A DNA stretch of 5,683 nt, taken from assembly GCA_023150215.1 (NCBI GenBank), contig JAKLLJ010000228.1:1-5683 (forward strand). Direction: 5' to 3'. The DNA comes from Thauera sp. (lineage in GTDB: Bacteria > Pseudomonadota > Gammaproteobacteria > Burkholderiales > Rhodocyclaceae). Position numbers and translations under genes: made by a program. Every line of letters begins with the position of its first letter. Within the stretch, counting starts at the first letter, position 1. The notes beneath the pieces were generated by a model that was given only the letters and a program-made list of their open reading frames with translations, did no database searches and had not been told where the DNA came from. Shown piece after piece: positions 1 through 5,644 of this stretch.

Positions 1-498
1 ACGCTGTGGACGATCGCCGATCTCGCGAACGGCGAGCACCTGGGCTGGTCGGTGTTCGTCACCGCGCCGACCGGGGCGGACAAGGATGAGGGGTTCGCGG
101 TCAGCGACAACCGCTGGAAGGTCGAGCTCGCGGCGGGCTACATCCGCCGGCTCGCGCCAAAGTGGTCGATCGACCTCATTCCGCAGGTCGAGCTCTATCA
201 GGACGACCGCAGCACCGACGTGAAGCGCGACCCGATGCTGCGCGGCTTCGCCCACCTGCGCTACCACGTCTCCGACGCCACCCACCTTGCCCTGTCCTAC
301 CGCCACGCCTGGGGGGCGAAGGAAAAGCTTGCCGGCGCCACGGTGAAGAGCGCGATGAACGACGGCACCGTGCTGCTGACCGCTGCGAGCTTCCTCGACA
401 AGCAATGGCGCCTGCAATTGCAGTACGCCCATGACATGCAGGTTGAAAACGGCCCGAAGACGCGGACCATCGGCGCGCAGTTGCTCTACGCCTACTGA
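1..498 (+). CDS. Outer-membrane beta-barrel protein, MetA/phenol-degradation transporter-like (5' truncated)
   Basis: The reading frame is open from the first base and ends with TGA at 496-498, so 165 codons of the C-terminal part are present; the start and any signal peptide lie outside the window. The visible protein alternates polar and hydrophobic residues in short strands (for example WRLQLQYAHDM near the end) and finishes with an aromatic residue (LLYAY), as outer-membrane barrels do. The block VFVTAPTG followed by DNRWKVELAAGYI resembles the PTG...NRW signature of the 'MetA-pathway of phenol degradation' (Phenol_MetA_deg) family. Those proteins are putative outer-membrane channels often found beside aromatic or hydrocarbon catabolism genes, and their substrate is rarely known. 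The gene runs in the same direction as the PQQ receptor gene 191 bp downstream, but a GC-rich hairpin lies between them, so co-transcription is uncertain. It could be another porin-like family; the fold is more certain than the family name. Confidence 0.65.
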   Translation, partial: TLWTIADLANGEHLGWSVFVTAPTGADKDEGFAVSDNRWKVELAAGYIRRLAPKWSIDLIPQVELYQDDRSTDVKRDPMLRGFAHLRYHVSDATHLALSYRHAWGAKEKLAGATVKSAMNDGTVLLTAASFLDKQWRLQLQYAHDMQVENGPKTRTIGAQLLYAY

Positions 499-517
499 GC
501 CTGCGGCGAGCACGTCC

Positions 518-551
518 CCGGGCGGCAGGCGGGTTCCGAGCCGCCGCCCGG
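518..551 (+). terminator. GC-rich hairpin after the barrel gene, possible weak terminator
   Basis: CCGGGCGGC at 518-526 is the exact reverse complement of GCCGCCCGG at 543-551, giving a 9-bp stem with a 16-nt loop that starts 19 bp after the stop codon. The only T-rich stretch downstream is ATTTTCT at 561-567, about 10 bases beyond the stem. It is therefore not a canonical intrinsic terminator and may instead be an attenuating or mRNA-stabilising hairpin. Confidence 0.35.
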
Positions 552-561
552 CATCTCATGA

Positions 562-603
562 TTTTCTGGAGGCGCTTCACCGTTTTCCGCGGAGGCGCCT
601 CCG
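562..603. repeat. Direct repeat of GGAGGCGC, with a 14-bp palindrome, upstream of pqqU
   Basis: TTTTC followed closely by GGAGGCGC occurs twice, with the GGAGGCGC copies at 568-575 and 591-598 (23 bp apart, close to two helical turns). The second copy is part of a perfect 14-bp palindrome, CGGAGGCGCCTCCG, at 590-603. The pair lies about 90-120 bp before the receptor start, where an operator would be expected. No known regulator consensus is recognised, and GC-rich palindromes also arise by chance in such DNA. Confidence 0.3.
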
Positions 604-675
604 GCTTGCCAAAGCGAGAATCGACCGGCGGCATTGATCCCGCGTGCGTGCAAAACATCAAGCCCTACATTTTCA

Positions 676-682
676 GAGAGAG
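676..682 (+). promoter_or_regulatory. Ribosome binding site that sets the GTG start of pqqU
   Basis: The purine run GAGAGAG ends 7 bases before the GTG at 690. The next in-frame ATG, at 711, is preceded by a C-rich stretch with no Shine-Dalgarno match, and the in-frame ATG at 558 would add a long N-terminal extension ahead of the signal peptide. These facts favour GTG at 690. Confidence 0.55.
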
Positions 683-689
683 TCGAGCC

Positions 690-2900
690 GTGAATCACCA
701 CCTGCCCCCAATGGCCATCACTCCGTTCGGTACCACGGCGCCCCGAGCGCGCGTGCGAACGCTGTCCCGACTGCTGGGTCCATGCCTGCTGCCGGTGCTT
801 TGCGGCCTTCCCATGCTGGCCGGCGCCCAGTCTTCAGGTGAAGGCGGCGCCACGATGCTCAACCCCGTGATCGTGACCGGCGCCCCCACCGCCACCGAAA
901 GCTTCGACCTGCCCTACTCGATCGACTCGGTCGACATGCGCGCCAACCAGGCCGGCAACCTCGGCGTCAATGCCTCGGAGGCGCTGGCTGGCGTGCCGGG
1001 ACTGGTGATCCAGAATCGCCAGAACTACGCCCAGGACCTGCAGATCTCGATCCGCGGCTTCGGCGCGCGCGCGGCCTTCGGGGTGCGCGGCGTCAAGCTC
1101 ATCGCCGACGGCATCCCGGCCACCAATCCCGACGGCCAGGGCCAGGCGGCGACCTTCAACCTCGACACCGCCGAGCGCATCGAAGTGATGCGCGGGCCCT
1201 TCGCAACGGTCTATGGCAACCACGCCGGCGGCGTCATCCAGCTCTTCTCGCGCACCGGCGAGGGCGAGCCGCGCGTGCGCGCCAGCGCACTAGGCGGAAG
1301 CTGGGGCACCACCAAGTTCGGCATTGGCGCCGAGGGCGAGAAGAACGGGATCGGCTTCGTGCTCGACGCCTCGCGCTTCGACACCGACGGCTACCGCGAC
1401 CATAGCAAGACCCGCCGCGACCAGGGCTTCGCCAAGCTGACCCTGAACCCGGACGATGACAGCACGCTGACGCTGGTGGCGAACGGGCTGCGCCAGCCGG
1501 AGACGCAGGATCCGCTGGGGGTGACGTGGGAGACCTACGAGCGCGATCCGCAATCGCTGACGATCGACCCGTTCGACACCGAAACACCGAAGCGCTCCTA
1601 CGCGGCGCGCTACAACACGCGCAAGAGCATCCACCACCTGCAGGGCGGCGCCACCTACGAACGCCGGCTGGGCACGGACGATCGCCTGCAGGTGTCCGCA
1701 TATGCCGGCCGGCGCGCGGTCACCCAGTACCAGTCGTTCTCGAAGGGCTTCCAGTCGAGCCCGCGCCATGCCGGCGGCGTGGTCGATTTCGACCGCGACT
1801 TCCACGGCATGGGCCTGCGCTGGATTGCGCAACGTGCGCTGGGAAGCGGCGAACTCACCCTGACCGCGGGCGTCGATTACGACCGTGCCGAAGACGACCG
1901 CCAGGGCTACGAGAACTTCATCGGCTCCACGCTCGGAGTAAAGGGCCGCCTGCGCCGCGACGAGCTCGACACCATCACCAGCGTCGATCCCTACGTACAG
2001 GCGCTGTGGAAGAGCGGTCCGTGGCAATGGTCGCTCGGCGCGCGCCACTCGCGGGTGTCGTTCAAGGTGGAGGATCGCTACATCGCCACCGGCAACCCCG
2101 ACGACAGCGGCAGCGTCCGCTTCAGCAAGACCACGCCGGCGCTCGGTGTGAGCTACGCGCTGAGCCCCGCCACCAACGTGTATGCGAGCGTGGGCGCCGG
2201 GTTCGAGACACCCACGCTGAACGAGCTGTCGTATGCGACTCCGAGCACCGGCTTCAACTTCGGCCTGCGCCCGAGCACCAGCCGCCAGGCCGAGTTCGGC
2301 ATCAAGACCTTCGTCACCGACAACGCGCGGGTCAATGCGGCGCTGTTCCGCATCGAGACCGACGACGAGATCGTCGTATCGGCCTCCGAGGAAGGGCGGA
2401 CGAGCTACCAGAACGCCGGCCGTACGCTGCGCCAGGGGCTGGAGCTGGCCGCCCAGGCCGAGCTGAGCCGCACGCTGACGGCCCGCGCATCGCTGACCTG
2501 GATGCAGGCCGAATACGACCAGGCGTTCATCAGCCGTGGCACCACCGTGGCGGCGGGCAAGGAAATCCCTGGCGTACCGCGCATCGCAGCATTCGCCGAG
2601 CTGGCCTGGGAGGCCACGCCTGGTGTGACCCTCGCAGGCGAAGCGCTGCACCGCGGCAAGGTCGAAGTGAACGACCTCAACAACGACCGCGCCGCGCCAG
2701 CCTACACGCTCTTCAACCTGCGCCTTGCCGCCGAGCAGCGCCAGGGACCGTGGACCTTTGGCCAACTGGTACGGGTGGACAACGTCTTCGACCGCAAGTA
2801 CGTCGGTTCGGTGATCGTCGGCGACAGCAACAAGCGCTATTACGAGCCCGGCCCGGAACGCAGCCTCTACGCCGGAGTAAGCGCAAGCTACCGGTTCTGA
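690..2900 (+). CDS. pqqU: TonB-dependent outer-membrane receptor for pyrroloquinoline quinone (PqqU/YncD)
   Basis: This 736-aa protein starts at GTG 690 (ATG 711 is the alternative). E. coli YncD, renamed PqqU, imports the redox cofactor PQQ across the outer membrane using TonB energy, and is about 700 aa. Residues 1-46 form a signal peptide with a hydrophobic core ending in LAGA, with predicted cleavage before QSSG. A TonB-box-like NPVIVTGA sits at about 58-65. The plug (about 66-188) carries the YncD-diagnostic strings VPGLVIQNRQNYAQDL (102-117), SIRGFGAR, DGIPATNPDGQGQ (140-152) and VMRGPFATVYGN. Barrel motifs also follow YncD: TQYQS, HAGGV, FETPTLNELSY (about 505), TDDEIVV (about 557), VDNVFDRKYVGSVIV and RYYEP near the end. 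The protein ends in YRF, a typical barrel C-terminus recognised by the BAM complex. I compared these strings with YncD from memory; no alignment was run. The gene is convergent with the AcoR-like activator, and no promoter or Fur site was recognised. A receptor for a related ligand is possible but less likely. Confidence 0.85.
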   Translation: MNHHLPPMAITPFGTTAPRARVRTLSRLLGPCLLPVLCGLPMLAGAQSSGEGGATMLNPVIVTGAPTATESFDLPYSIDSVDMRANQAGNLGVNASEALAGVPGLVIQNRQNYAQDLQISIRGFGARAAFGVRGVKLIADGIPATNPDGQGQAATFNLDTAERIEVMRGPFATVYGNHAGGVIQLFSRTGEGEPRVRASALGGSWGTTKFGIGAEGEKNGIGFVLDASRFDTDGYRDHSKTRRDQGFAKLTLNPDDDSTLTLVANGLRQPETQDPLGVTWETYERDPQSLTIDPFDTETPKRSYAARYNTRKSIHHLQGGATYERRLGTDDRLQVSAYAGRRAVTQYQSFSKGFQSSPRHAGGVVDFDRDFHGMGLRWIAQRALGSGELTLTAGVDYDRAEDDRQGYENFIGSTLGVKGRLRRDELDTITSVDPYVQALWKSGPWQWSLGARHSRVSFKVEDRYIATGNPDDSGSVRFSKTTPALGVSYALSPATNVYASVGAGFETPTLNELSYATPSTGFNFGLRPSTSRQAEFGIKTFVTDNARVNAALFRIETDDEIVVSASEEGRTSYQNAGRTLRQGLELAAQAELSRTLTARASLTWMQAEYDQAFISRGTTVAAGKEIPGVPRIAAFAELAWEATPGVTLAGEALHRGKVEVNDLNNDRAAPAYTLFNLRLAAEQRQGPWTFGQLVRVDNVFDRKYVGSVIVGDSNKRYYEPGPERSLYAGVSASYRF

Positions 2901-2943
2901 TCAAGGGCGGCCGGGGCCGCGCCGCACGGGCGAGCAGGCCGAT

Positions 2944-2967
2944 GTTCGCGCCTGCCGGCGCTCCTAC
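2944..2967 (-). repeat. REP-like hairpin element, subfamily A, minus orientation
   Basis: Read on the minus strand, this is a 5' GTAG tetranucleotide, then a stem GCGCC, loop GGCA, stem GGCGC, and the tail GAAC. It begins 43 bp after the pqqU stop. With the next element it forms a head-to-head inverted pair separated by 27 bp, the arrangement called a REPIN or BIME in other bacteria. Confidence 0.8.
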
Positions 2968-2994
2968 AGAAACCAACGTACTTCGAGACCGCCC

Positions 2995-3018
2995 GTAGGA
3001 GCGCCAGCAGGCGCGAAC
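2995..3018 (+). repeat. REP-like hairpin element, subfamily A, plus orientation
   Basis: GTAG leads a stem GCGCC, loop AGCA, stem GGCGC, and the tail GAAC. The stem matches the other left-hand copies while the loop differs (AGCA here, GGCA at 2944, GGAA at 3069), so substitutions among these copies fall in the loop rather than the stem. Confidence 0.85.
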
Positions 3019-3068
3019 ACCACGCGTGAATCGGCGACGCACATAACCAACACTCGTCGGCACCGCCC

Positions 3069-3092
3069 GTAGGAGCGCCGGAAGGCGCGAAC
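3069..3092 (+). repeat. REP-like hairpin element, subfamily A, plus orientation
   Basis: GTAG leads a stem GCGCC, a GNRA-type loop GGAA, stem GGCGC, and the tail GAAC. It lies exactly 74 bp after the previous copy, as part of the tandem duplication, and 63 bp beyond the 3' end of the activator gene. Confidence 0.85.
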
Positions 3093-3155
3093 ATCGCGGG
3101 TGGATCGGCGATGCGCGTCATGAGTTGCCTTACGCGTCAAGGCCTGCCTCACGCC

Positions 3156-5165
3156 TCAGAACGGCCGCCCCATCCGCCGGTAGAGCGTGTTGCGTGCGAC
3201 ACCGAGGTGACGGGCGGCGGCGGAGAGGTTGCCGTCGAAGCGCGCGATCGCGGCGCGGATCGCCTCGTCGTCGAGCGCGCGCGCCCGCCGCAGCGGCAGC
3301 AGGCTGAAGTCGTCCGTTGCCAGCGCCAGCGGCACGGCACGGACCGGCGCCGACGCGGCAGCGTCGACGGCAGCGCTCAGCACGACCTCCTCCGGCAGGT
3401 GCATCGGCCGGATGCACGCCTCGTCGGCATCGAGCAGCGCGAGTGCGACCTCGAGCACGTTCTGCAACTGGCGAATGTTGCCCGGCCAGGAATAGGCCTC
3501 GAGGATCGCCATCGTCTCCGGCGCCACCGTGATGCGCGCCGGCTCGGGATGATGGCCGCTGGCGTCGAGCACGCGGCGCACGATGCGGCGCAGGTCGCTG
3601 CGCGCACGCAGCGGCGGTAGCTGCACGGCGAGACCATTGACGCGGTAGTACAGATCCTCGCGGAAGCGACCGGCCTTCACCTGCTCACCCAGCACACGGT
3701 GGGTCGCACATAGCAGAGCAATATCCACCGGCACCGCCGCGCTGGCGCCCACCGGCTGCACGCAGCGCTCCTGCAGCACGCGCAGCAGGCGGGCCTGCAT
3801 CGCCAGCGGCATATCGCCGATCTCGTCGAGGAACAGCGTGCCACCATGGGCCTGCTGGATCTTGCCGATCGCGCCCTCCTTGCGGGCGCCGGTGAAGGCG
3901 CCGCCGACATAGCCGAAGAGTTCGGATTCAATCAGGTTCTCGGGGATCGCCGCGCAATTGACCGCGACAAAGGGTCCCTCGGCGCGCGGCCCGCTGTGGT
4001 GGCAGGCACGCGCGAGGAGCTCCTTGCCGGAACCCGATTCGCCTTGGATCAGGATCGGGATGTTGCGGCCGACGATGCGCGCGCAACGGTCGAGCGCGAA
4101 CTGCAGCGCCGCGTCGCCGGTAGACAAGGTCTCGAGCGTGACCCGGCGGCGCGCGGAGCGCGACGGGTCGGGAGCAGCCGCCGCGCGCGCGCCACCGCCG
4201 GCCTGCGCCCGCTGCGCGCCGATCTGCCAGGCCGGGCTTACCCGCACGCGCGCATGGATGCGCGCGCCCGCACGCAGCTCGAGCTCGATCAGCGCCGCAG
4301 GATCGCGTGCGGCACGCCCGATCACGGTACCGAAGCTGCTGCGGAACAGACTGGAGAACCCCCCCATGCGGACGGGCCGACGATCCGCGATGCCGAGCAG
4401 CACACGCGCCTGGTGGTCGGCAGCGACGATTTCGCCGTCGGGATCGATCGCAAGCAAACCTTCTTGCAGGCCGCCGACCCCCTCGGGACGGGGGTGGAAG
4501 GACAGCAGCGCATGGCGCGCGTGTTCGCTCTCGAACAGGCGGCGCTCGACCAAGCGCACGCCCATGCGGGCGAGGCCAAGGGTGTGCGGCTGATGGTTGC
4601 GATGGTCGCCCGAGATATCGAGCGCACCGAGCAGCTCGCCGCGCCAATCGAGGATCGGCGCCGCGCTGCAGGTGAGCACGCCGTTGCAGTCCAGATAGTG
4701 CTCGGACCCAAGGACCTCGACCGCCGCGCGCTCGACCAGCGTGGCGCCGATCGCGTTGGTGCCACGCTCGCATTCGCTCCAGTTGGCGCCCGGTTGCAGC
4801 GCGACCCGGTTGGCGCGATCAACGAAGGCGGGGTCGCCGATGCCGTGCAGGATCAGTCCGCTCGCGTCGGCGAGCAGCACCATGCTGCCCGAGGCGCGGA
4901 TCTGCTCGTGCAGGTGCTCCATGACGCCGGCCGCGTGCTCGAGCAGCATCGCGCTGCGCTCGCGCGCCACCATCAGGTCGCCGCGGGTGGTACTCGGTGG
5001 ACGCACGCGCTCGCCCATTTCCATGCCGAGGCGATGGCAGCGCACCCACGAGCGCAATACGGGCGTCGGCAGGTCCGCTTCCGGGACCTCCCCGGACGCG
5101 GAAAACCGTTGCCGCAGTGTGTCGATCGCGACCGACCGTGCGATCCGTGTCGGATCATTGCCCAT
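3156..5165 (-). CDS. AcoR-like sigma-54-dependent transcriptional activator (GAF, AAA+, Fis HTH)
   Basis: This 669-aa cytoplasmic enhancer-binding protein would hydrolyse ATP to open sigma-54 RNA polymerase promoters. The N-terminus has PVLRSWVRCHRLG (about 35-47), typical of AcoR relatives. A GAF sensor spans about 70-210, with NWSECERGTNAIG (128-140) and GALDISGDH (180-188). A PAS-like segment (GLLAIDPDGEIVAAD) spans about 229-310, followed by a Gly/Ala/Arg-rich linker. The AAA+ domain holds Walker A GESGSGKE (375-382), the sigma-54-contacting loop GAFTGA (422-427), Walker B GGTLFLDEIGD (441-451), GRFREDLYYR (499-508) and WPGNIRQL (560-567). A Fis-type HTH (NLSAAARHLGVARNTLYRRM, 647-666) ends the protein. 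All catalytic motifs are intact and the length is normal for AcoR. The ATG at 5165 has a strong ribosome site; an upstream in-frame TTG at 5231 is unlikely. AcoR relatives govern acetoin, alcohol or aldehyde catabolism; the effector here is unknown. The adjacent aldehyde dehydrogenase tail and the PQQ receptor suggest alcohol/aldehyde oxidation (inference). Confidence 0.92.
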   Translation of the reverse strand: MGNDPTRIARSVAIDTLRQRFSASGEVPEADLPTPVLRSWVRCHRLGMEMGERVRPPSTTRGDLMVARERSAMLLEHAAGVMEHLHEQIRASGSMVLLADASGLILHGIGDPAFVDRANRVALQPGANWSECERGTNAIGATLVERAAVEVLGSEHYLDCNGVLTCSAAPILDWRGELLGALDISGDHRNHQPHTLGLARMGVRLVERRLFESEHARHALLSFHPRPEGVGGLQEGLLAIDPDGEIVAADHQARVLLGIADRRPVRMGGFSSLFRSSFGTVIGRAARDPAALIELELRAGARIHARVRVSPAWQIGAQRAQAGGGARAAAAPDPSRSARRRVTLETLSTGDAALQFALDRCARIVGRNIPILIQGESGSGKELLARACHHSGPRAEGPFVAVNCAAIPENLIESELFGYVGGAFTGARKEGAIGKIQQAHGGTLFLDEIGDMPLAMQARLLRVLQERCVQPVGASAAVPVDIALLCATHRVLGEQVKAGRFREDLYYRVNGLAVQLPPLRARSDLRRIVRRVLDASGHHPEPARITVAPETMAILEAYSWPGNIRQLQNVLEVALALLDADEACIRPMHLPEEVVLSAAVDAAASAPVRAVPLALATDDFSLLPLRRARALDDEAIRAAIARFDGNLSAAARHLGVARNTLYRRMGRPF

Positions 5166-5173
5166 CTTCTCGT

Positions 5174-5183
5174 CTCCCTCCTT
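5174..5183 (-). promoter_or_regulatory. Ribosome binding site of the activator
   Basis: On the minus strand AAGGAGGGAG precedes the ATG at 5165 by 8 bases, a near-perfect Shine-Dalgarno match. It fixes the start codon against the in-frame upstream TTG at 5231. Confidence 0.85.
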
Positions 5184-5230
5184 GGCCTGCACGGCGCTCG
5201 CTTCGTCGGACAACACCGCGGCCGGCGGCA

Positions 5231-5236
5231 ATCATA
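5231..5236 (-). promoter_or_regulatory. Possible -10 element (TATGAT) for the activator
   Basis: The minus strand reads TATGAT 65 bp before the start codon, a 5-of-6 match to the sigma-70 -10 consensus. No convincing -35 hexamer lies 16-18 bp upstream, so the call is weak. The element lies between the REP cluster and the gene, which leaves the repeats upstream of any transcript starting here. Confidence 0.25.
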
Positions 5237-5288
5237 CTGCTGTAAGCAAGAGGCGCGCCTGAGATGGCGGAAGCTTCGCGCGGTGCGG

Positions 5289-5312
5289 GTTCGCGGCTTC
5301 CGCCGCTCCTAC
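5289..5312 (-). repeat. REP-like hairpin element, subfamily B, minus orientation
   Basis: On the minus strand: GTAG, stem GCGGC, loop GGAA, stem GCCGC, tail GAAC. It is the only minus-oriented copy in the right cluster. It forms an inverted pair with the next copy, separated by 17 bp, and this pair could extrude as a cruciform with arms of about 23 bp. Confidence 0.85.
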
Positions 5313-5329
5313 AGGGCGCGGAAGTCGTC

Positions 5330-5352
5330 GTGGAGCGGCGGAAGCCGCGAAC
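5330..5352 (+). repeat. REP-like element, subfamily B, lacking one base of the GTAG head
   Basis: The stem GCGGC, loop GGAA, stem GCCGC and tail GAAC are intact, but the head reads GTGGAGC instead of GTAGGAGC, a one-base loss. The 44-bp step to the next copy, against 42 bp inside the array, and the diverged flank suggest an older relative of the array units. Confidence 0.8.
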
Positions 5353-5373
5353 GCGATTTCGCTCCGCCTTCCC

Positions 5374-5535
5374 GTAGGAGCGGCGGAAGCCGCGAACCGC
5401 TTGCGTCACCTTCCTGTAGGAGCGGCGGAAGCCGCGAACCGCTTGCGTCACCTTCCCGTAGGAGCGGCGGAAGCCGCGAACCGCTTGCGTCACCTTCCTG
5501 TAGGAGCGGCGGAAGCCGCGAACCGCTTGCGTCAC
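5374..5535 (+). repeat. Tandem array of four REP-like elements with a 42-bp period
   Basis: Identical 24-bp REP cores lie at 5374-5397, 5416-5439, 5458-5481 and 5500-5523, each with GTAG head, stem GCGGC, GNRA-type loop GGAA, stem GCCGC and tail GAAC. Each is followed by CGCTTGCGTCAC; the first three then continue with CTTCC and a variable C or T, and the fourth diverges after 5535. The base just before successive cores alternates C, T, C, T (5373, 5415, 5457, 5499). The array lies between the aldehyde dehydrogenase terminator and the activator promoter region. Because 42 is divisible by 3, the array stays open in several frames, but those repetitive frames are not genes. Confidence 0.92.
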
Positions 5536-5572
5536 TCCGCAACAGGACCCGATGGCGGAACGCCGATCACGC

Positions 5573-5601
5573 AAAAAACCGGGGGCGCTTGCGCGCCCCC
5601 G
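5573..5601 (-). terminator. Intrinsic terminator of the upstream minus-strand gene
   Basis: CGGGGGCGC (5580-5588) pairs with GCGCCCCCG (5593-5601), giving a 9-bp stem with a 4-nt loop. On the minus strand the stem is followed after one G by six T residues (A run at 5573-5578). On the plus strand no T tract follows, so it acts in one direction only. It lies 43 bp beyond the stop codon at 5645-5647, as expected for termination of that gene before the REP array and activator. Confidence 0.9.
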
Positions 5602-5644
5602 AAAAGCAGCCCGTTGCCGGGTGCGGGGAGGGAGATCGCGTGGA

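Larger units (their letters stand above)
2971..3118. repeat. Diverged 74-bp tandem duplication carrying two REPs
   Basis: Unit 1 (2971-3044) and unit 2 (3045-3118) align without gaps at 59 of 74 positions by my hand count. Both begin AACCAAC, carry ACCGCCC just before the REP, and contain GATCGGCGA- or AATCGGCGA-type sequence after it. The REP core is the best conserved part (22 of 24) and the flanks have diverged more. The duplication fills most of the space between the two convergent genes. Confidence 0.7.
5166..5644. other. 479-bp intergenic region between dehydrogenase 3' end and activator 5' end
   Basis: This long non-coding stretch holds, from right to left on the minus strand: the 3' trailer and terminator of the dehydrogenase gene, the four-copy REP array, the inverted REP pair, and about 120 bp of activator leader with a possible -10 and a strong ribosome site. 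No GG-N10-GC sigma-54 promoter was seen, and no protein-coding frame in it is credible. Confidence 0.7.

Noticed and set aside
603..615. Sigma-54 promoter upstream of pqqU (GG...GC)
   Set aside because: The GG (603-604) to GC (614-615) spacing is 9 rather than the strict 10 bases, and the flanking bases do not match the -24/-12 consensus.
1290..2765. Long minus-strand open frame opposite the TonB receptor, and a long plus-strand frame at 1526-2998
   Set aside because: Both are shadows of the high-GC receptor gene: no recognisable domain, compositionally skewed, and the receptor frame has extended family motifs.
2906..2922. Intrinsic terminator just after pqqU in the GGCGGCCGGGGCCGC stretch
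   Set aside because: A short GC stem can form, but no T tract follows on either strand.
5374..5523. CRISPR array (24-bp repeats with 18-bp spacers)
   Set aside because: The 'spacers' are identical apart from one C/T position and far too short, and the repeats carry the GTAG head and hairpin of REP elements.
5374..5535. Iteron-type replication origin
   Set aside because: There is no replication initiator gene, DnaA box or AT-rich stretch nearby, and the repeat cores match the REP type also found on the other side of the activator.
5155..5574. Minus-strand open frames encoding a 14-residue repeat protein (VTQAVRGFRRSY...)
   Set aside because: The frame is open only because the 42-bp REP unit is divisible by 3; it overlaps the terminator and the activator start, and several frames stay open for the same reason.
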